The notes under the pieces are model-generated. The model was given only the letters and a program-made list of their open reading frames with translations. It was not told the origin of the DNA and did no database searches. The translations under genes were made by a program, and so were the position numbers. Of a stretch of 49,323 bases of DNA, positions 7,591-16,227 are shown piece after piece. The stretch spans positions 1 to 49,323 of the forward strand of contig MELF01000001.1 of assembly GCA_001767525.1 (NCBI GenBank). Reading direction: 5' to 3'. Within the stretch, counting starts at the first letter, position 1, and each line of letters starts with the position of its first letter. Origin of the DNA: Acidobacteria bacterium RIFCSPLOWO2_12_FULL_68_19 (lineage in GTDB: Bacteria > Acidobacteriota > Vicinamibacteria > Vicinamibacterales > UBA2999).

Positions 7591-8013
7591 TCAGGTTTTC
7601 GGGTACCAGAGTTCAACGTGCCCGGGGTCCGCTGCACTATCTGGTGTGCTGGTCGTCGATCCCCGGTACACCTTCCCAATAACAGGGGGTGGATTGGCGT
7701 CCAAGAATCGGAGAATGGGATCCAGTGTCGCTACGAACGAACGCGCCAGTTCCGCATAGGGCGCTTTGCCGACGATCACGAGCAGTGTTGCGTTGTGGGC
7801 GATGATCGCAGCGAGCTCATTGGGTTTGTACCGAATGCGGCTGTCATGCGTGAGTGCGACCCATCCGCGGGCCGCCACCGCGGCAAGCCACACGTCGTCA
7901 GGACAGTTGTGAGGAAAGTGGTCGGCGTGTCGCTCTACGGTAAGCCCTGCGTCGCGAAGAATCTGAGGGAACTGCAGGCCAAGATCGCGGTCGGTGAAGA
8001 AAACAACACTCAA
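7591..8013 (-). CDS. PIN-like toxin (VapC45-type)
   Basis: A 140-residue protein starting with TTG at 8013. The conserved acidic residues of a PIN-like nuclease are visible in FFTDRDLG, CPDDVWL and LTHDSRIRYKPNE. The family is a distant PIN-like RNase known as VapC45 in mycobacteria, always next to a DUF433-type antitoxin, as here. The start overlaps the antitoxin stop (TTGA, 8010-8013), giving translational coupling, antitoxin first. Confidence 0.8.
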   Translation of the reverse strand: MSVVFFTDRDLGLQFPQILRDAGLTVERHADHFPHNCPDDVWLAAVAARGWVALTHDSRIRYKPNELAAIIAHNATLLVIVGKAPYAELARSFVATLDPILRFLDANPPPVIGKVYRGSTTSTPDSAADPGHVELWYPKT

Positions 8014-8711
8014 GCCGCTCGCTCGTACAGGACGGCGTGCTCTACCTCCTCCTGACTCAGCTCATAATCGGCGGCTACCTCCGGTAGCGGTTCGCCCGCA
8101 TCGATGCGGGCGACAATGGCGGCAGTCGACACTCCGCGACTCGCCACAACGGGTCGGCCGAAAGCGATCCTGGGATCGATTGCGATCGGCATCGTCGCGT
8201 CTGCTGGTTGACCCGATACGAACGGATACAGGCGGATCGGAAGCTTGTGCTCCCAGACGACGCGCCTCAGGTGGGCGTCCAGCACGTGGCGCATGGCGAG
8301 TTGCCCCGACGCCGACAGGTTGATCAGCTCTCCATAGCGGTCCAGGAAGATATCGCCGGCCTTGGTGCGAAGCTCCTGGCTCAGGAGCAATCGATTGATC
8401 TGCAGCTTACGCTCAGCAAAGCGGGCGGCGTCTCGCACCGCCTTGACGGACACGCCATGTTCCGTGCGCAGCGCCCGAAGGACGTGCGCTTCGATCAAAT
8501 TGGAAAACGAGAGGAGCGGAGGACGACTCGATGCGGGCCGGATGAGGGGAGGGAAGTGACCTTCACCGCTCGCGGTCGGGTACGGCCGGCCGAACGTCCA
8601 CGCGCGAAGCGTGGCCGGAGGCAACTTCAGATATCGGGCGGCTTCAGCCAACCCGTAGGCGGGCTGGTCTCGATGGCTATTCTTCGCGGCGAACCTCCCT
8701 TCGGTCGACAT
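8010..8711 (-). CDS. DUF433 antitoxin (VapB45-type) with N-terminal HTH
   Basis: A 233-residue antitoxin. Residues ~18-45 are a winged HTH of MerR/excisionase type (AYGLAEAARYLKLPPATLRAW). The C-terminal ~65 residues form the DUF433 domain (DPRIAFGRPVVASRGVSTAA, ADYELSQEEVEHAVLYERAA) that contacts the toxin. Start chosen at ATG 8709-8711. Open frame continues upstream but the longer N-terminus shows no conserved sequence. It probably represses its own operon through the HTH. Confidence 0.82.
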   Translation of the reverse strand: MSTEGRFAAKNSHRDQPAYGLAEAARYLKLPPATLRAWTFGRPYPTASGEGHFPPLIRPASSRPPLLSFSNLIEAHVLRALRTEHGVSVKAVRDAARFAERKLQINRLLLSQELRTKAGDIFLDRYGELINLSASGQLAMRHVLDAHLRRVVWEHKLPIRLYPFVSGQPADATMPIAIDPRIAFGRPVVASRGVSTAAIVARIDAGEPLPEVAADYELSQEEVEHAVLYERAA

Positions 8712-8788
8712 CGATGATTGTACCCATTCCTGACCGATCAGGCGATTGAGTACGGGCTGCCGTTCAGACCGCCGGCCGGCTGGATCAG

Positions 8789-8974
8789 CTACTCGGAGCC
8801 GTCCGCGCGAGCGAGGCTGACGAAGCGCTCGCCGCCTTCCCGCACGACCTGCACCCGCCACGGGTTGCAGCACACTTCGCAGTCCTGGACGAAGCTCCCC
8901 GTGACGTCTGGCTCGATGTAAATCTCGACCTCCTCGCCGCAATACGGGCAGGTCACCGTCCACTGGTCGTCCAT
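8789..8974 (-). CDS. CPXCG-motif cysteine-rich protein
   Basis: A 61-residue protein. CPYCG (residues 9-13) and CEVC (32-35) make a single zinc ribbon, with IYIEPDVTGSFVQDC between them, the signature of the small CPXCG family. Function is unknown for the family. Start at ATG 8972-8974. It lies between the antitoxin start and the 80-bp repeat at 9007. Confidence 0.85.
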   Translation of the reverse strand: MDDQWTVTCPYCGEEVEIYIEPDVTGSFVQDCEVCCNPWRVQVVREGGERFVSLARADGSE

Positions 8975-9006
8975 GGGAGCATTATCGGTTCGGCTGACCG
9001 CCTTCG

Positions 9007-9089
9007 CTGTGCCGGCGGGAGGGCGGGGCCGCATCGGCGGCATTCCGTCAACCAAGGGCGCGAAAACCGTTAATCGTTCCTATCGTCTC
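9007..9089. repeat. 80-bp junction repeat, copy A
   Basis: One of three copies (also 10433-10507 and 17326-17407) of an ~80-bp element. Read on the minus strand it begins GAGACGAT and ends CCGGCACAG. This copy begins at the stop codon of fic. Copies A and B are in the same orientation and bracket the Fic gene and its operator. Confidence 0.8.
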
Positions 9090-10206
9090 AATTCTCTGTG
9101 AGCGAATAGCTCGTGCTGCGTCCGCCGCCTTCGTCCTTCTTCAGAATCCCGTGGCCAATCAGATCCTGGATGTCGCGTAGCGCCGTGTCATGAGAACACT
9201 TCGCCAGCTTGGCCCACTTCGTCGTCGTCAGCGTCCCGTCGAATCCATCGAGAAGTCTGTTCAGGATTCCGCGCTGCCGCTCATTGATCGCCACCTGCGC
9301 ATGGCCTTCCCAGAACCGCGCCTTGCGAAGCACCGAGCCAAGCGTGGTTTCGGTTCCGTCGAAGGCGCGCCCGAGGCATCCCAGGAACCATTCCATCCAG
9401 GGGGTGACGTCAAGCGTTCCCTTCTGTGTCCTCTCAAGAATCTCGTAGTACTCGTTCCGTTCCTGACGGATCTGCGCCGACATGCTGTAGAAGCGCTGCG
9501 GGCTGCCTTCCGAGCGCGCGAGCGCCCGGTCGGCGATCGCGCGCGCGATCCGGCCATTGCCGTCATCGAACGGGTGGATAGTCACAAACCACAGGTGAGC
9601 GAGCGCGGCCCTGAGAACCGTATCCGTCCTGTCACTCGCGTCGTTCGCCCAAGTGAGGAACGCGGCGATCTCCCGCTCGATCAGGGAAGCAACCGGCGCC
9701 TCGTAATGCACGTTCTCTTTTCCAACCGGCCCGGACACCACCTGCATCGGCCCGTCGGAATCGTTTCGCCACGCGCCGACGATGATCTTGCGCATGCCGC
9801 TGCGCCCTGTCGGAAACAGCGTCGCATGCCATGCGAACAGCCGCTCTTCGCTCAGAGGCTTGCTGAAATTCTGCGTCGCGTCGAGCATCATCTCGACAAC
9901 GCCTTCAACATCCCGTTCGGCAGCAACAGTTCCGCCCGTCTCTAGCCCCAGGCGCCGGGCAATTGAGGACCGTACCTGGTCGGGAGGCAGCGTTTCGCCC
10001 TCGATTTCGCTCGACTTGAGAACGTCAAGGGTGAGCGTCTCGAGTTCGGCCTCTTTCTGGAGCGAAAAGCCGAGGCCCTCCATCCGTCCCAGAAGGCGGC
10101 CCTGCCTGTGGCGAATGTCGGCGAGAGGTGCAGCGAGCGCCTCCCGATCCCATCGAAATTTTGGCCAATCGGAAAGCTGATGAATATAGCGGGTCAATTC
10201 ACGCAC
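9088..10206 (-). CDS. Fic family AMP-transferase with DUF4172 N-terminus
   Basis: A 372-residue Fic protein that transfers AMP (or a related nucleotide) to target proteins. Residues ~5-85 are a DUF4172-type N-terminal helical domain. SSEIEG (about residues 66-71) fits the inhibitory motif [S/T]xxxE[G/N], whose Glu blocks ATP binding. The core motif HPFDDGNGRIAR (about residues 212-223) is complete. The last ~70 residues form a winged HTH (LTTTKWAKLAKCSHDTALRD). Full length and intact. The HTH and the repeated operator just upstream (10209-10294) suggest autoregulation. It lies between direct copies A and B of the 80-bp repeat. Confidence 0.92.
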   Translation of the reverse strand: MRELTRYIHQLSDWPKFRWDREALAAPLADIRHRQGRLLGRMEGLGFSLQKEAELETLTLDVLKSSEIEGETLPPDQVRSSIARRLGLETGGTVAAERDVEGVVEMMLDATQNFSKPLSEERLFAWHATLFPTGRSGMRKIIVGAWRNDSDGPMQVVSGPVGKENVHYEAPVASLIEREIAAFLTWANDASDRTDTVLRAALAHLWFVTIHPFDDGNGRIARAIADRALARSEGSPQRFYSMSAQIRQERNEYYEILERTQKGTLDVTPWMEWFLGCLGRAFDGTETTLGSVLRKARFWEGHAQVAINERQRGILNRLLDGFDGTLTTTKWAKLAKCSHDTALRDIQDLIGHGILKKDEGGGRSTSYSLTEN

Positions 10207-10208
10207 TC

Positions 10209-10294
10209 TATGCGTAGATTATGGGGTCTATTCGACGCGGAGTCAAGACACACGACGCAGTATATGCGTAGATTATGGGCCTCATTCTACGCAT
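10209..10294. promoter_or_regulatory. Three-site operator upstream of fic
   Basis: Two 17-bp direct repeats TATGCGTAGATTATGGG at 10209-10225 and 10263-10279, 54 bp apart, plus an inverted half-site TCTACGCAT at 10286-10294 that forms a perfect 9-bp inverted repeat with ATGCGTAGA at 10264-10272 (13-bp spacer). They cover the first 90 bp upstream of the fic start. The protein's own C-terminal winged HTH is the obvious candidate binder. Confidence 0.75.
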
Positions 10295-10432
10295 GGCCCA
10301 GATGAAGGAGACCGCAGAGATTTCAGGCTTTTCCCGTCCGCCGGGCAGCGCCGAATTCGGCAAGTCCTTCGAGCACTACCTGCTGATGGAACTGAAGGCC
10401 TACCAGGCGTACCGACGGCCGGACCTCGGCCT
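10293..10432 (+). pseudogene. DUF4143-type ATPase C-terminal fragment
   Basis: About 47 codons reading ISGFSRPPGSAEFGKSFEHY and then LLMELKAYQAYRRPDL. The spacing FGKSFEHYLLMELKAY matches the start of the DUF4143 C-terminal domain of AAA+ ATPases, which would continue with a YWR...EVDF motif. It is cut off exactly where repeat copy B begins (10433). The remaining parts of the ATPase are absent. Probably a deletion relic. Confidence 0.5.
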
Positions 10433-10507
10433 CTGTGCCGGCCGGGAGGGCGGGGCCGCATCGGCGGCATTCCGTCAACCAAGGGCGCGAAAACCGTTAA
10501 TCGTCTC
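10433..10507. repeat. 80-bp junction repeat, copy B
   Basis: Copy B of the element at 9007-9089, with one extra C and a 9-bp deletion (TTCCTATCG) relative to copy A. It overlaps the 3' end of lpd: the last eight residues INGFRALG and the TGA stop of lpd are read from the repeat. Its other edge truncates the DUF4143 fragment. Confidence 0.8.
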
Positions 10508-11880
10508 CATCACTGACTCGGAGAGCGTGGGATGCGGATGGATCGTCAGCTTCAGATCCTCCGCGGTGGCGCCCATCTCGACCGCGAGCACGCCCTCCGC
10601 AATCAGCTCCCCGGCGCCGGAGCCGGCAATGCCGACGCCCAGGACGCGGCCGGAGTCCGGCTCGAGCACCAGTTTGGTGAGCCCGTCTGGCCGGTCCACG
10701 GTCACGGCGCGACTCAGGGCGCCCCAGGGAAACTTCGCAACCTCGATCGGAATCCCGCGCGCCACGGCCTGCGCCTCCGTGAGCCCGCACCACGCAATCT
10801 CTGGATCGGTGAACACGACGGCGGGGATGGCGCGAGGCTCGAACTCCGCCTTGTGGCCGGCAATCGCGTCAATCGCCACTCGCGCTTCATGTGACGCCTT
10901 GTGCGCCAGCATCGGCTCGCCGGCCACGTCTCCGATCGCGACCACGGACGGCTCGGCGGTCCGCCGCTGCCCATCGGTCTCGATGAAGCCCTGATCGGTG
11001 ACTCTGACGCGGGTCGTGCCGAGCCCGGGAATCTTCGAGTTGGGCCGGCGGCCGACGGCGACCAGCACCCGGTCGAAGACCTGTTCCGGAGGACTTGAAG
11101 GTCCGCCGCCCTCGGCGGCCTCGAAGGTGACGCGGACACCACTCCGCTCCTCCGCCAGCCTGACAACTCTGGTGCTCAGCATGATGGCGGCGCACCGCTT
11201 CTCGAGCCGCTTCTGCAGCACCTGGACGAGGTTGCAGTCGGCGCCCGGCAGCAACCCGGCGGTCATCTCGACCACCGAGACCGCGCTGCCGAGCATGGCG
11301 TAGACGGTGCCAAGCTCCAGCCCGACATAACCGCCGCCGATGACCAGCAGCGAGCCGGGAATGTCCGGCAGGTCGAGGGCCGTCGTCGAGTCGAGCATCC
11401 GGGCGCTCTCGAGCGACAGCGAGGGAATGCGCGTGGGATGCGACCCGGTGGCCAGGACACAGTGCTCGAACTGCAGCTCGGTCTCGCCGCTGCTGCCGGT
11501 GATCGCCATCGAATGCGGACCGGTCAGCGTGGCCCGTCCCTGCAGATATTTCACCTTGCGCAGACGGGCGATCTGGCCGACCCCGCCCGTCAGTTTGTCG
11601 ATCACGCCCTGCTTGAACGCCCGGAGCCGGGCCACATCGACGGTCGGCTCGGCGAATGTCACACCCCAGGCGCCGGCGTGGCGGGCGTCGTCGATCACCC
11701 GGGCGACGTGCAGCAGCGCCTTGGAGGGGATGCAGCCGCGGTAGAGGCAGACGCGCCGCCCGGATTCTTCTCCTCGTCAACGAGCGCCACCTGCATGCCG
11801 AGATCGGCGGCGTAAAAGGCCGCCGCGTAGCCGCCAGGCCCGGCGCCGAGCACGGCCACCTGTGTGGATTCGCGCGCCAT
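10475..11880 (-). CDS. lpd: Dihydrolipoyl dehydrogenase (E3), frameshifted
   Basis: FAD-dependent E3 of the pyruvate dehydrogenase complex, which reoxidises dihydrolipoamide with NAD+. The N-terminal FAD motif VAVLGAGPGGYAAAF starts at ATG 11880. The frame then breaks near 11752-11760, where two extra bases (GC) in a GGCGGCGCG run shift it; the correct continuation VCLYRGCIPSKALLHVARVI with the redox pair CxxxxC follows in the next frame. The remainder (GTG at 11698 onward) is full length, with NAD motif GGGYVGLELG and the His-Glu site HPHPTLSE. The last residues INGFRALG come from repeat B. The break could be a real mutation or a base-calling error in a GC run. The ATG overlaps the aceF stop (ATGA). 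Confidence 0.85.
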
Positions 11881-13181
11881 CAACCGAGGAGCGACAGCAG
11901 GAAGGGTTGCTCGATCGCCTCGACGACCCAGCGCAGGAAGCGCATGGCGTCGGCGCCGTCGATGACGCGGTGGTCGTATGACAGCGAGAGCGGCAGGAGC
12001 CGGCGAGGTTCGACGGCGTCGTGGCGCCACACGGGCTCGATGACCCCGCGCGACACGCCGAGAATGGCCACCTCCGGCCAGTTCACGATGGGCGTGAAAT
12101 ACGTGCCGCCGATGCCGCCGAGGTTCGAGATCGTGATGCCGCCGCCGCTCATCTCCTCGAGCGTCAGCTTGCGGTCGCGTGCCTTCTGCGCCAGCTCGTG
12201 CACCTCGACGGCGATCCGGGTCAGGTTCTTCCGGTCCGCGTTCCGAACCACGGGCACCAGGAGCCCGCGATCGGTGTCGACCGCGACGCCGACATTCACG
12301 TACTTCTTGTAAATGATCTCATCCCTCTCGAGATCGAGCGACGCGTTGAACTGCGGAAACTGCGCGACCGCCACGGCGAGCACCTTCACCAGCATCGCCG
12401 TCACCGTGAGGTCGCCGCCGGCCTGCCGCACCTGCTCGCGGTACCTCTGCCGCAGTTCCTCCAGCGCGGTGATGTCGGCCTTGTCGCCCTGCGTGACGTG
12501 CGGGACCGCATTCCAGGCATGGCTGAGGCGCGTGGCCGTGGTGCGGCGGAGGTTGCTCATCGGCTGTCGCTCGACCTTCCCCCATTTTTCGAAGTCCGGC
12601 AGCGGGAACACCAGCGCCGCCGCGACGCCCCGGCCGGCGCCTGCCCCGAGCGGCGTCGAGGGGCCCATGCTGCTCAGCATCCGCCGGGCGTACTCCTTGA
12701 CGTCCTCATCGGAGATGCGGCCGCCAGGACCGGTACCCGGCACGTGATCGATGTCGACGCCGATTTCACGGGCGAGCCGGCGAACGCCCGGTGAGGCTGG
12801 CGCCGCTGGTCGATCGGGCCTGAGATCCGGACGGGCAGGCATCGGCACAACCTTCTGCTCGGCGTTGGGACTTGGGACTTGGACGCTGGGACTTGGGCCT
12901 TGGGCCTTGGGACCCGGGCTTTGGGCCTCGGGCTTTGCCGGCCCGGCGCCGTCTTCAACCGTGAGAACCACGGCGCCGACCTTCACCTTGTCGCCGGGCT
13001 TGACCTGGATGTCCTTGACGATCCCCGTGACTGAGGAAGGGACCTCGATGGTCGCTTTGTCGGTTTCGAGCTCCACGACGGGCTGATCGCGCGTGATGGT
13101 ATCGCCGACGCTGACGAGCACGCGCACCACGTCGCCGCCGGTCACGCCTTCGCCCAGTTCGGGGATGGTGAGCTCGGTCAC
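11880..13181 (-). CDS. aceF: Dihydrolipoamide acetyltransferase (E2 of PDH)
   Basis: A 433-residue E2. Residues 1-75 are one lipoyl domain with the lipoylated lysine in ETDKATIEVPSS. A linker rich in Pro, Ser, Gln and Lys (about 82-105) is encoded by a 7-bp tandem repeat. Residues ~128-165 are the E1/E3-binding domain (SPGVRRLAREIGVDIDHVPG). The catalytic domain runs from ~205 and contains the active-site motif SYDHRVIDGADAMRF. It starts with GTG 13181 overlapping the aceE stop (GTGA) and ends overlapping the lpd start, so the three genes form one translationally coupled operon. One lipoyl domain only, versus three in E. coli. Confidence 0.95.
   Translation of the reverse strand: MTELTIPELGEGVTGGDVVRVLVSVGDTITRDQPVVELETDKATIEVPSSVTGIVKDIQVKPGDKVKVGAVVLTVEDGAGPAKPEAQSPGPKAQGPSPSVQVPSPNAEQKVVPMPARPDLRPDRPAAPASPGVRRLAREIGVDIDHVPGTGPGGRISDEDVKEYARRMLSSMGPSTPLGAGAGRGVAAALVFPLPDFEKWGKVERQPMSNLRRTTATRLSHAWNAVPHVTQGDKADITALEELRQRYREQVRQAGGDLTVTAMLVKVLAVAVAQFPQFNASLDLERDEIIYKKYVNVGVAVDTDRGLLVPVVRNADRKNLTRIAVEVHELAQKARDRKLTLEEMSGGGITISNLGGIGGTYFTPIVNWPEVAILGVSRGVIEPVWRHDAVEPRRLLPLSLSYDHRVIDGADAMRFLRWVVEAIEQPFLLSLLG
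12865..12934. repeat. Heptanucleotide tandem array in aceF linker
   Basis: Ten consecutive 7-bp units of the form TTGGGAC, TTGGGCC or CCGGGCT. Because three heptamers equal seven codons, the array stays open and encodes a flexible Pro/Ser/Gln/Lys linker between the lipoyl and subunit-binding domains. It is one of several 7-bp-periodic arrays with different unit sequences in this window. Confidence 0.85.
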
Positions 13182-15859
13182 GCGGTTGCCGGGTTGGGCT
13201 TCTCCGGGTTGATCCCGAGATCCCTGATGGCCTTCTCAACCACGCCGGTGTCGAGCACCCCGCGGCGCGCGAGCTCGTCGAGCGCCGCCAGCGCGATAAA
13301 CCGGGCGTCAACCTCGAAAAAATCGCGCAGCGACGCCCGATTCTCACTGCGGCCGAAGCCGTCGGTGCCGAGCGACACCAACCGCCCCGGCAACCAGCGG
13401 TCGATCGCATCCGGCAGCGCTCTCACGTAATCCGACGCCGCGACGATGGCGCCTGTGGCGTCGCCCAGGCACTCGGTCACGTACGGCACGCGCGGCGGCT
13501 CCCCCGGGTGCAGCCGGTTCCAGCGCTCAGCGGCGTGGCCGTCGCGATAGAGCTCCTGATAGCTCGTCACGCTCCAGACATCGGCCGCCACGTGGTACTG
13601 CTCCGACAGCAGCTGCTGTGCCTTCAGGGCCTCGTTCAGGATGGCGCCGCTGCCAAGCAGGTGCGCGCGCAGCTGTCCCTTCCCGGGCTCCGAGGCGCGC
13701 AGCCGGTACATCCCCCTGAGGATGCCTTCGCGCGCGCCCTCGGGCATCGGCGGCATCTCGTACTGCTCGTTCATGAGCGTGATGTAGTAGAAGACGCTCT
13801 CGCCCTCCGTGTACATCCGCCGGATGCCCTCCTCGATGATGACCGCGATCTCGAAGGCAAACGCCGGATCATAGGAGATCAGGTTCGGTACCGCCAGGGA
13901 GAGCAGGTGGCTATGCCCATCCTGGTGCTGCAACCCCTCGCCCGCCAGCGTCGTCCGGCCCGCGGTTCCACCGAGCAGAAACCCCCGCGCCCGCGAATCG
14001 GCGGCCGCCCAGACGAGGTCGCCAACCCGCTGCATGCCGAACATCGAGTAGTAGATGAAGAAGGGGATGGTGTTGATGCCGTGCGTCGCGTACGCGGTGC
14101 CGGCGGCGATGAACGAGGCGATCGAGCCGGCCTCGGTAATGCCCTCTTCGAGGATCTGCCCTTCGGTCGCTTCCTTGTAGTAGAGGAGCGTGTCCATGTC
14201 GACCGGATCGTAGAGCTGGCCGACGTGCGAGTAGATGCCGACCTGCCGGAACAGCGCCTCCATGCCGAAGGTCCGCGCCTCATCCGGCACGATCGGGACG
14301 ACGAGCTCGCCGATCGCCTTGTCGCGCAGGAGCTTGGCGAGCATCCGGACAAAGGCCATCGTGGTCGACGCCTTCCGCCCCTCGCTGCCTTTCTGAAATT
14401 CCGCAAACAGCTCGGGACGCGCGTCCGTCGCGAGCGGCTCAACCTGGACGATCCGCTGCGGCACGAAGCCGCCGAGCTTCTTCCGCCGCTCGAGCAGATA
14501 CGTCGTCTCCGGGCTGTTGTCCGGCGGCCGGTAGAACGGCGCCTCCGCGATCTCGTCGTCGCCAATCGGGATGCCGAAGCGGGTCCGGAAGGCGCGCAGC
14601 TCGTCTTCGTTGAGCTTCTTCTGCTGGTGGGTGACGTTCCGCCCCTCACCCGCTTCACCGATGCCGTATCCCTTGACGGTGCGGGCCAGGATCACGGTTG
14701 GCTGTCCGGCGTGCCCCACCGCGGCGTGATAGGCGGCATAGACCTTCATCGGATCGTGGCCGCCCAGGGTGAGCTTCTTCAACCCCTCGTCCGACAGGTG
14801 CTTCACCATCTCGAGGAGCCGCGGGTCGACGCCCCAGAAATGCTGGCGGACGTAGGCGCCGCTTTCGGCCGCGTATTTCTGGTACTCGCCGTCCACGATC
14901 TCGCCCATGCGCCTGACCAGCAGGCCGTCGTGGTCCTTCTCGAGCAGCGCATCCCATTCGCTGCCCCAGATCACTTTGATGACGTTCCACCCGGCGCCGC
15001 GGAAGACCGCCTCGAGCTCGTGGATGATCTGTCCGTTCCCCCGCACCGGTCCATCGAGGCGCTGCAGGTTGCAGTTGACGACGAAGATGAGGTTGTCGAG
15101 CTTCTCGCGGGAGGCCAGGGTGATCGCACCGAGCGCCTCGGGTTCATCGGTTTCACCGTCGCCGACAAACGCCCAGACCTTGGAATTGGTCCGCTTCTTC
15201 AGCCCGCGGTCTTCCAGATACCGCATGAAGCGCGCCTGGTAGATGGCACAGATGGGCCCGAGCCCCATCGACACGGTGGGAAATTCCCAGAAGTCGGGCA
15301 TCAGCCACGGGTGCGGATAGGATGACAATCCGCCACCCGGCTTCAGTTCCCTCCGGAAGTTTTCGAGCCGCTCGACGTCGAGGCGCCCTTCGACGAAGGC
15401 GCGCGCGTAGATGCCGGGCGCCGCATGACCCTGGAAGTAGATAATGTCGCCGTCGTGATCCTCGCCCTTGCCCTTGAAGAAGTGATTGAAGCCGACCTCG
15501 TACAGGGTGGCGGCCGACGCGTAGGTGGAAATGTGTCCCCCGATCCCCTCATCGAGCTTGTTGGCCCGGACGACCATGGCCAGCGCGTTCCAGCGCACGA
15601 GGCTCTTGATGCGGCGTTCGATCTCGCGGCTGCCCGGAAACGGCGACTGCGCGGATGCGGGAATGGTGTTGACGTAGGGGGTGTTGGCGGTGAACGGGAG
15701 CGTGACGCCGTGCCGGCTGGCATGGTGACCGAGGTCCGCCAGCAGTGCCCTGACCCGGGCCGGCCCTCCGGACTCGAGCACGTAATCGAGCGACTCAAGC
15801 CATTCGCGGGTTTCAAGCGCTTCGAGCGCGGGCGTGTCTTTCGGGGCTGTACTACGCAT
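13178..15859 (-). CDS. aceE: Pyruvate dehydrogenase E1, homodimeric type
   Basis: An 893-residue thiamine-diphosphate enzyme that decarboxylates pyruvate and acetylates the E2 lipoyl group. Length and sequence match the homodimeric AceE family (~890 residues). The ThDP/Mg motif is GDGETDEPEALGAI followed by NCNLQRLDGPVRGN. Other hallmarks are YFQGHAAPGIYARAF and the pyrimidine-domain stretch TEAGSIASFIAAGTAYA. First gene of the aceE-aceF-lpd operon. Start at ATG 15857-15859 gives the usual N-terminus (DTPALETREWLESLDYV-like). Confidence 0.96.
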   Translation of the reverse strand: MRSTAPKDTPALEALETREWLESLDYVLESGGPARVRALLADLGHHASRHGVTLPFTANTPYVNTIPASAQSPFPGSREIERRIKSLVRWNALAMVVRANKLDEGIGGHISTYASAATLYEVGFNHFFKGKGEDHDGDIIYFQGHAAPGIYARAFVEGRLDVERLENFRRELKPGGGLSSYPHPWLMPDFWEFPTVSMGLGPICAIYQARFMRYLEDRGLKKRTNSKVWAFVGDGETDEPEALGAITLASREKLDNLIFVVNCNLQRLDGPVRGNGQIIHELEAVFRGAGWNVIKVIWGSEWDALLEKDHDGLLVRRMGEIVDGEYQKYAAESGAYVRQHFWGVDPRLLEMVKHLSDEGLKKLTLGGHDPMKVYAAYHAAVGHAGQPTVILARTVKGYGIGEAGEGRNVTHQQKKLNEDELRAFRTRFGIPIGDDEIAEAPFYRPPDNSPETTYLLERRKKLGGFVPQRIVQVEPLATDARPELFAEFQKGSEGRKASTTMAFVRMLAKLLRDKAIGELVVPIVPDEARTFGMEALFRQVGIYSHVGQLYDPVDMDTLLYYKEATEGQILEEGITEAGSIASFIAAGTAYATHGINTIPFFIYYSMFGMQRVGDLVWAAADSRARGFLLGGTAGRTTLAGEGLQHQDGHSHLLSLAVPNLISYDPAFAFEIAVIIEEGIRRMYTEGESVFYYITLMNEQYEMPPMPEGAREGILRGMYRLRASEPGKGQLRAHLLGSGAILNEALKAQQLLSEQYHVAADVWSVTSYQELYRDGHAAERWNRLHPGEPPRVPYVTECLGDATGAIVAASDYVRALPDAIDRWLPGRLVSLGTDGFGRSENRASLRDFFEVDARFIALAALDELARRGVLDTGVVEKAIRDLGINPEKPNPATA

Positions 15860-15915
15860 GTAGGCTCATCGTCGGTCCTGCCGCCTGCCTCCTTCTATTA
15901 TCCGCCGAATCTGCG

Positions 15916-16026
15916 ATGAAACCCTTCAACCTGCTCGCCCACCACACGCTGCTCGCGGCGGCGCTCACGCGCGCCAAACTCGCCACCGCCGATCACGTCC
16001 AGGCCGCCCTTCCCGAAGTCGCCTGA
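15916..16026 (+). CDS. Possible 36-residue ORF
   Basis: ATG 15916 to TGA 16026 encodes MKPFNLLAHHTLLAAALTRA and then KLATADHVQAALPEVA. It is divergent from aceE (56 bp between the starts) and is followed after 19 bp by a hairpin. No family is recognised and no clear ribosome binding site is seen. It may be a leader peptide or a chance ORF. Confidence 0.3.
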   Translation: MKPFNLLAHHTLLAAALTRAKLATADHVQAALPEVA

Positions 16027-16045
16027 CCCAGGCACCCACCGTACC

Positions 16046-16069
16046 GGGCCGGCTGCTGATGGCCGGCCC
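16046..16069 (+). terminator. Hairpin downstream of small ORF
   Basis: GGGCCGGC-TGCTGATG-GCCGGCCC gives a perfect 8-bp stem with an 8-base loop, followed by TCTCCATC without a clear T-tract. It may terminate plus-strand transcription after 15916-16026. REP-like origin is also possible. Confidence 0.4.
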
Positions 16070-16227
16070 TCTCCATCACTCCGCTACGCCGGCCCTGCCG
16101 CCGCCCGCACCCGCATCAGCCACGGAGCAATCAGAGAATCGCGCGCCCGCGCGTCTCGAAAGAGCGTGAGAAACCCTCAGTGGAATAACGTGAGAGCTAA
16201 CACCGGGCCGCCCGGTCGATCACGAGA

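Noticed and set aside
9007-10507. The 80-bp repeats as integron attC sites
   Set aside because: The core sites GTTRRRY and RYYYAAC are not found in the right places and no integrase gene is present, although the gene-plus-repeat layout is cassette-like.
13508-15325. A long plus-strand frame opposite aceE
   Set aside because: It mirrors the aceE coding frame with low-complexity Arg/Ala/Leu content typical of GC-rich antisense frames; no domain is recognisable.
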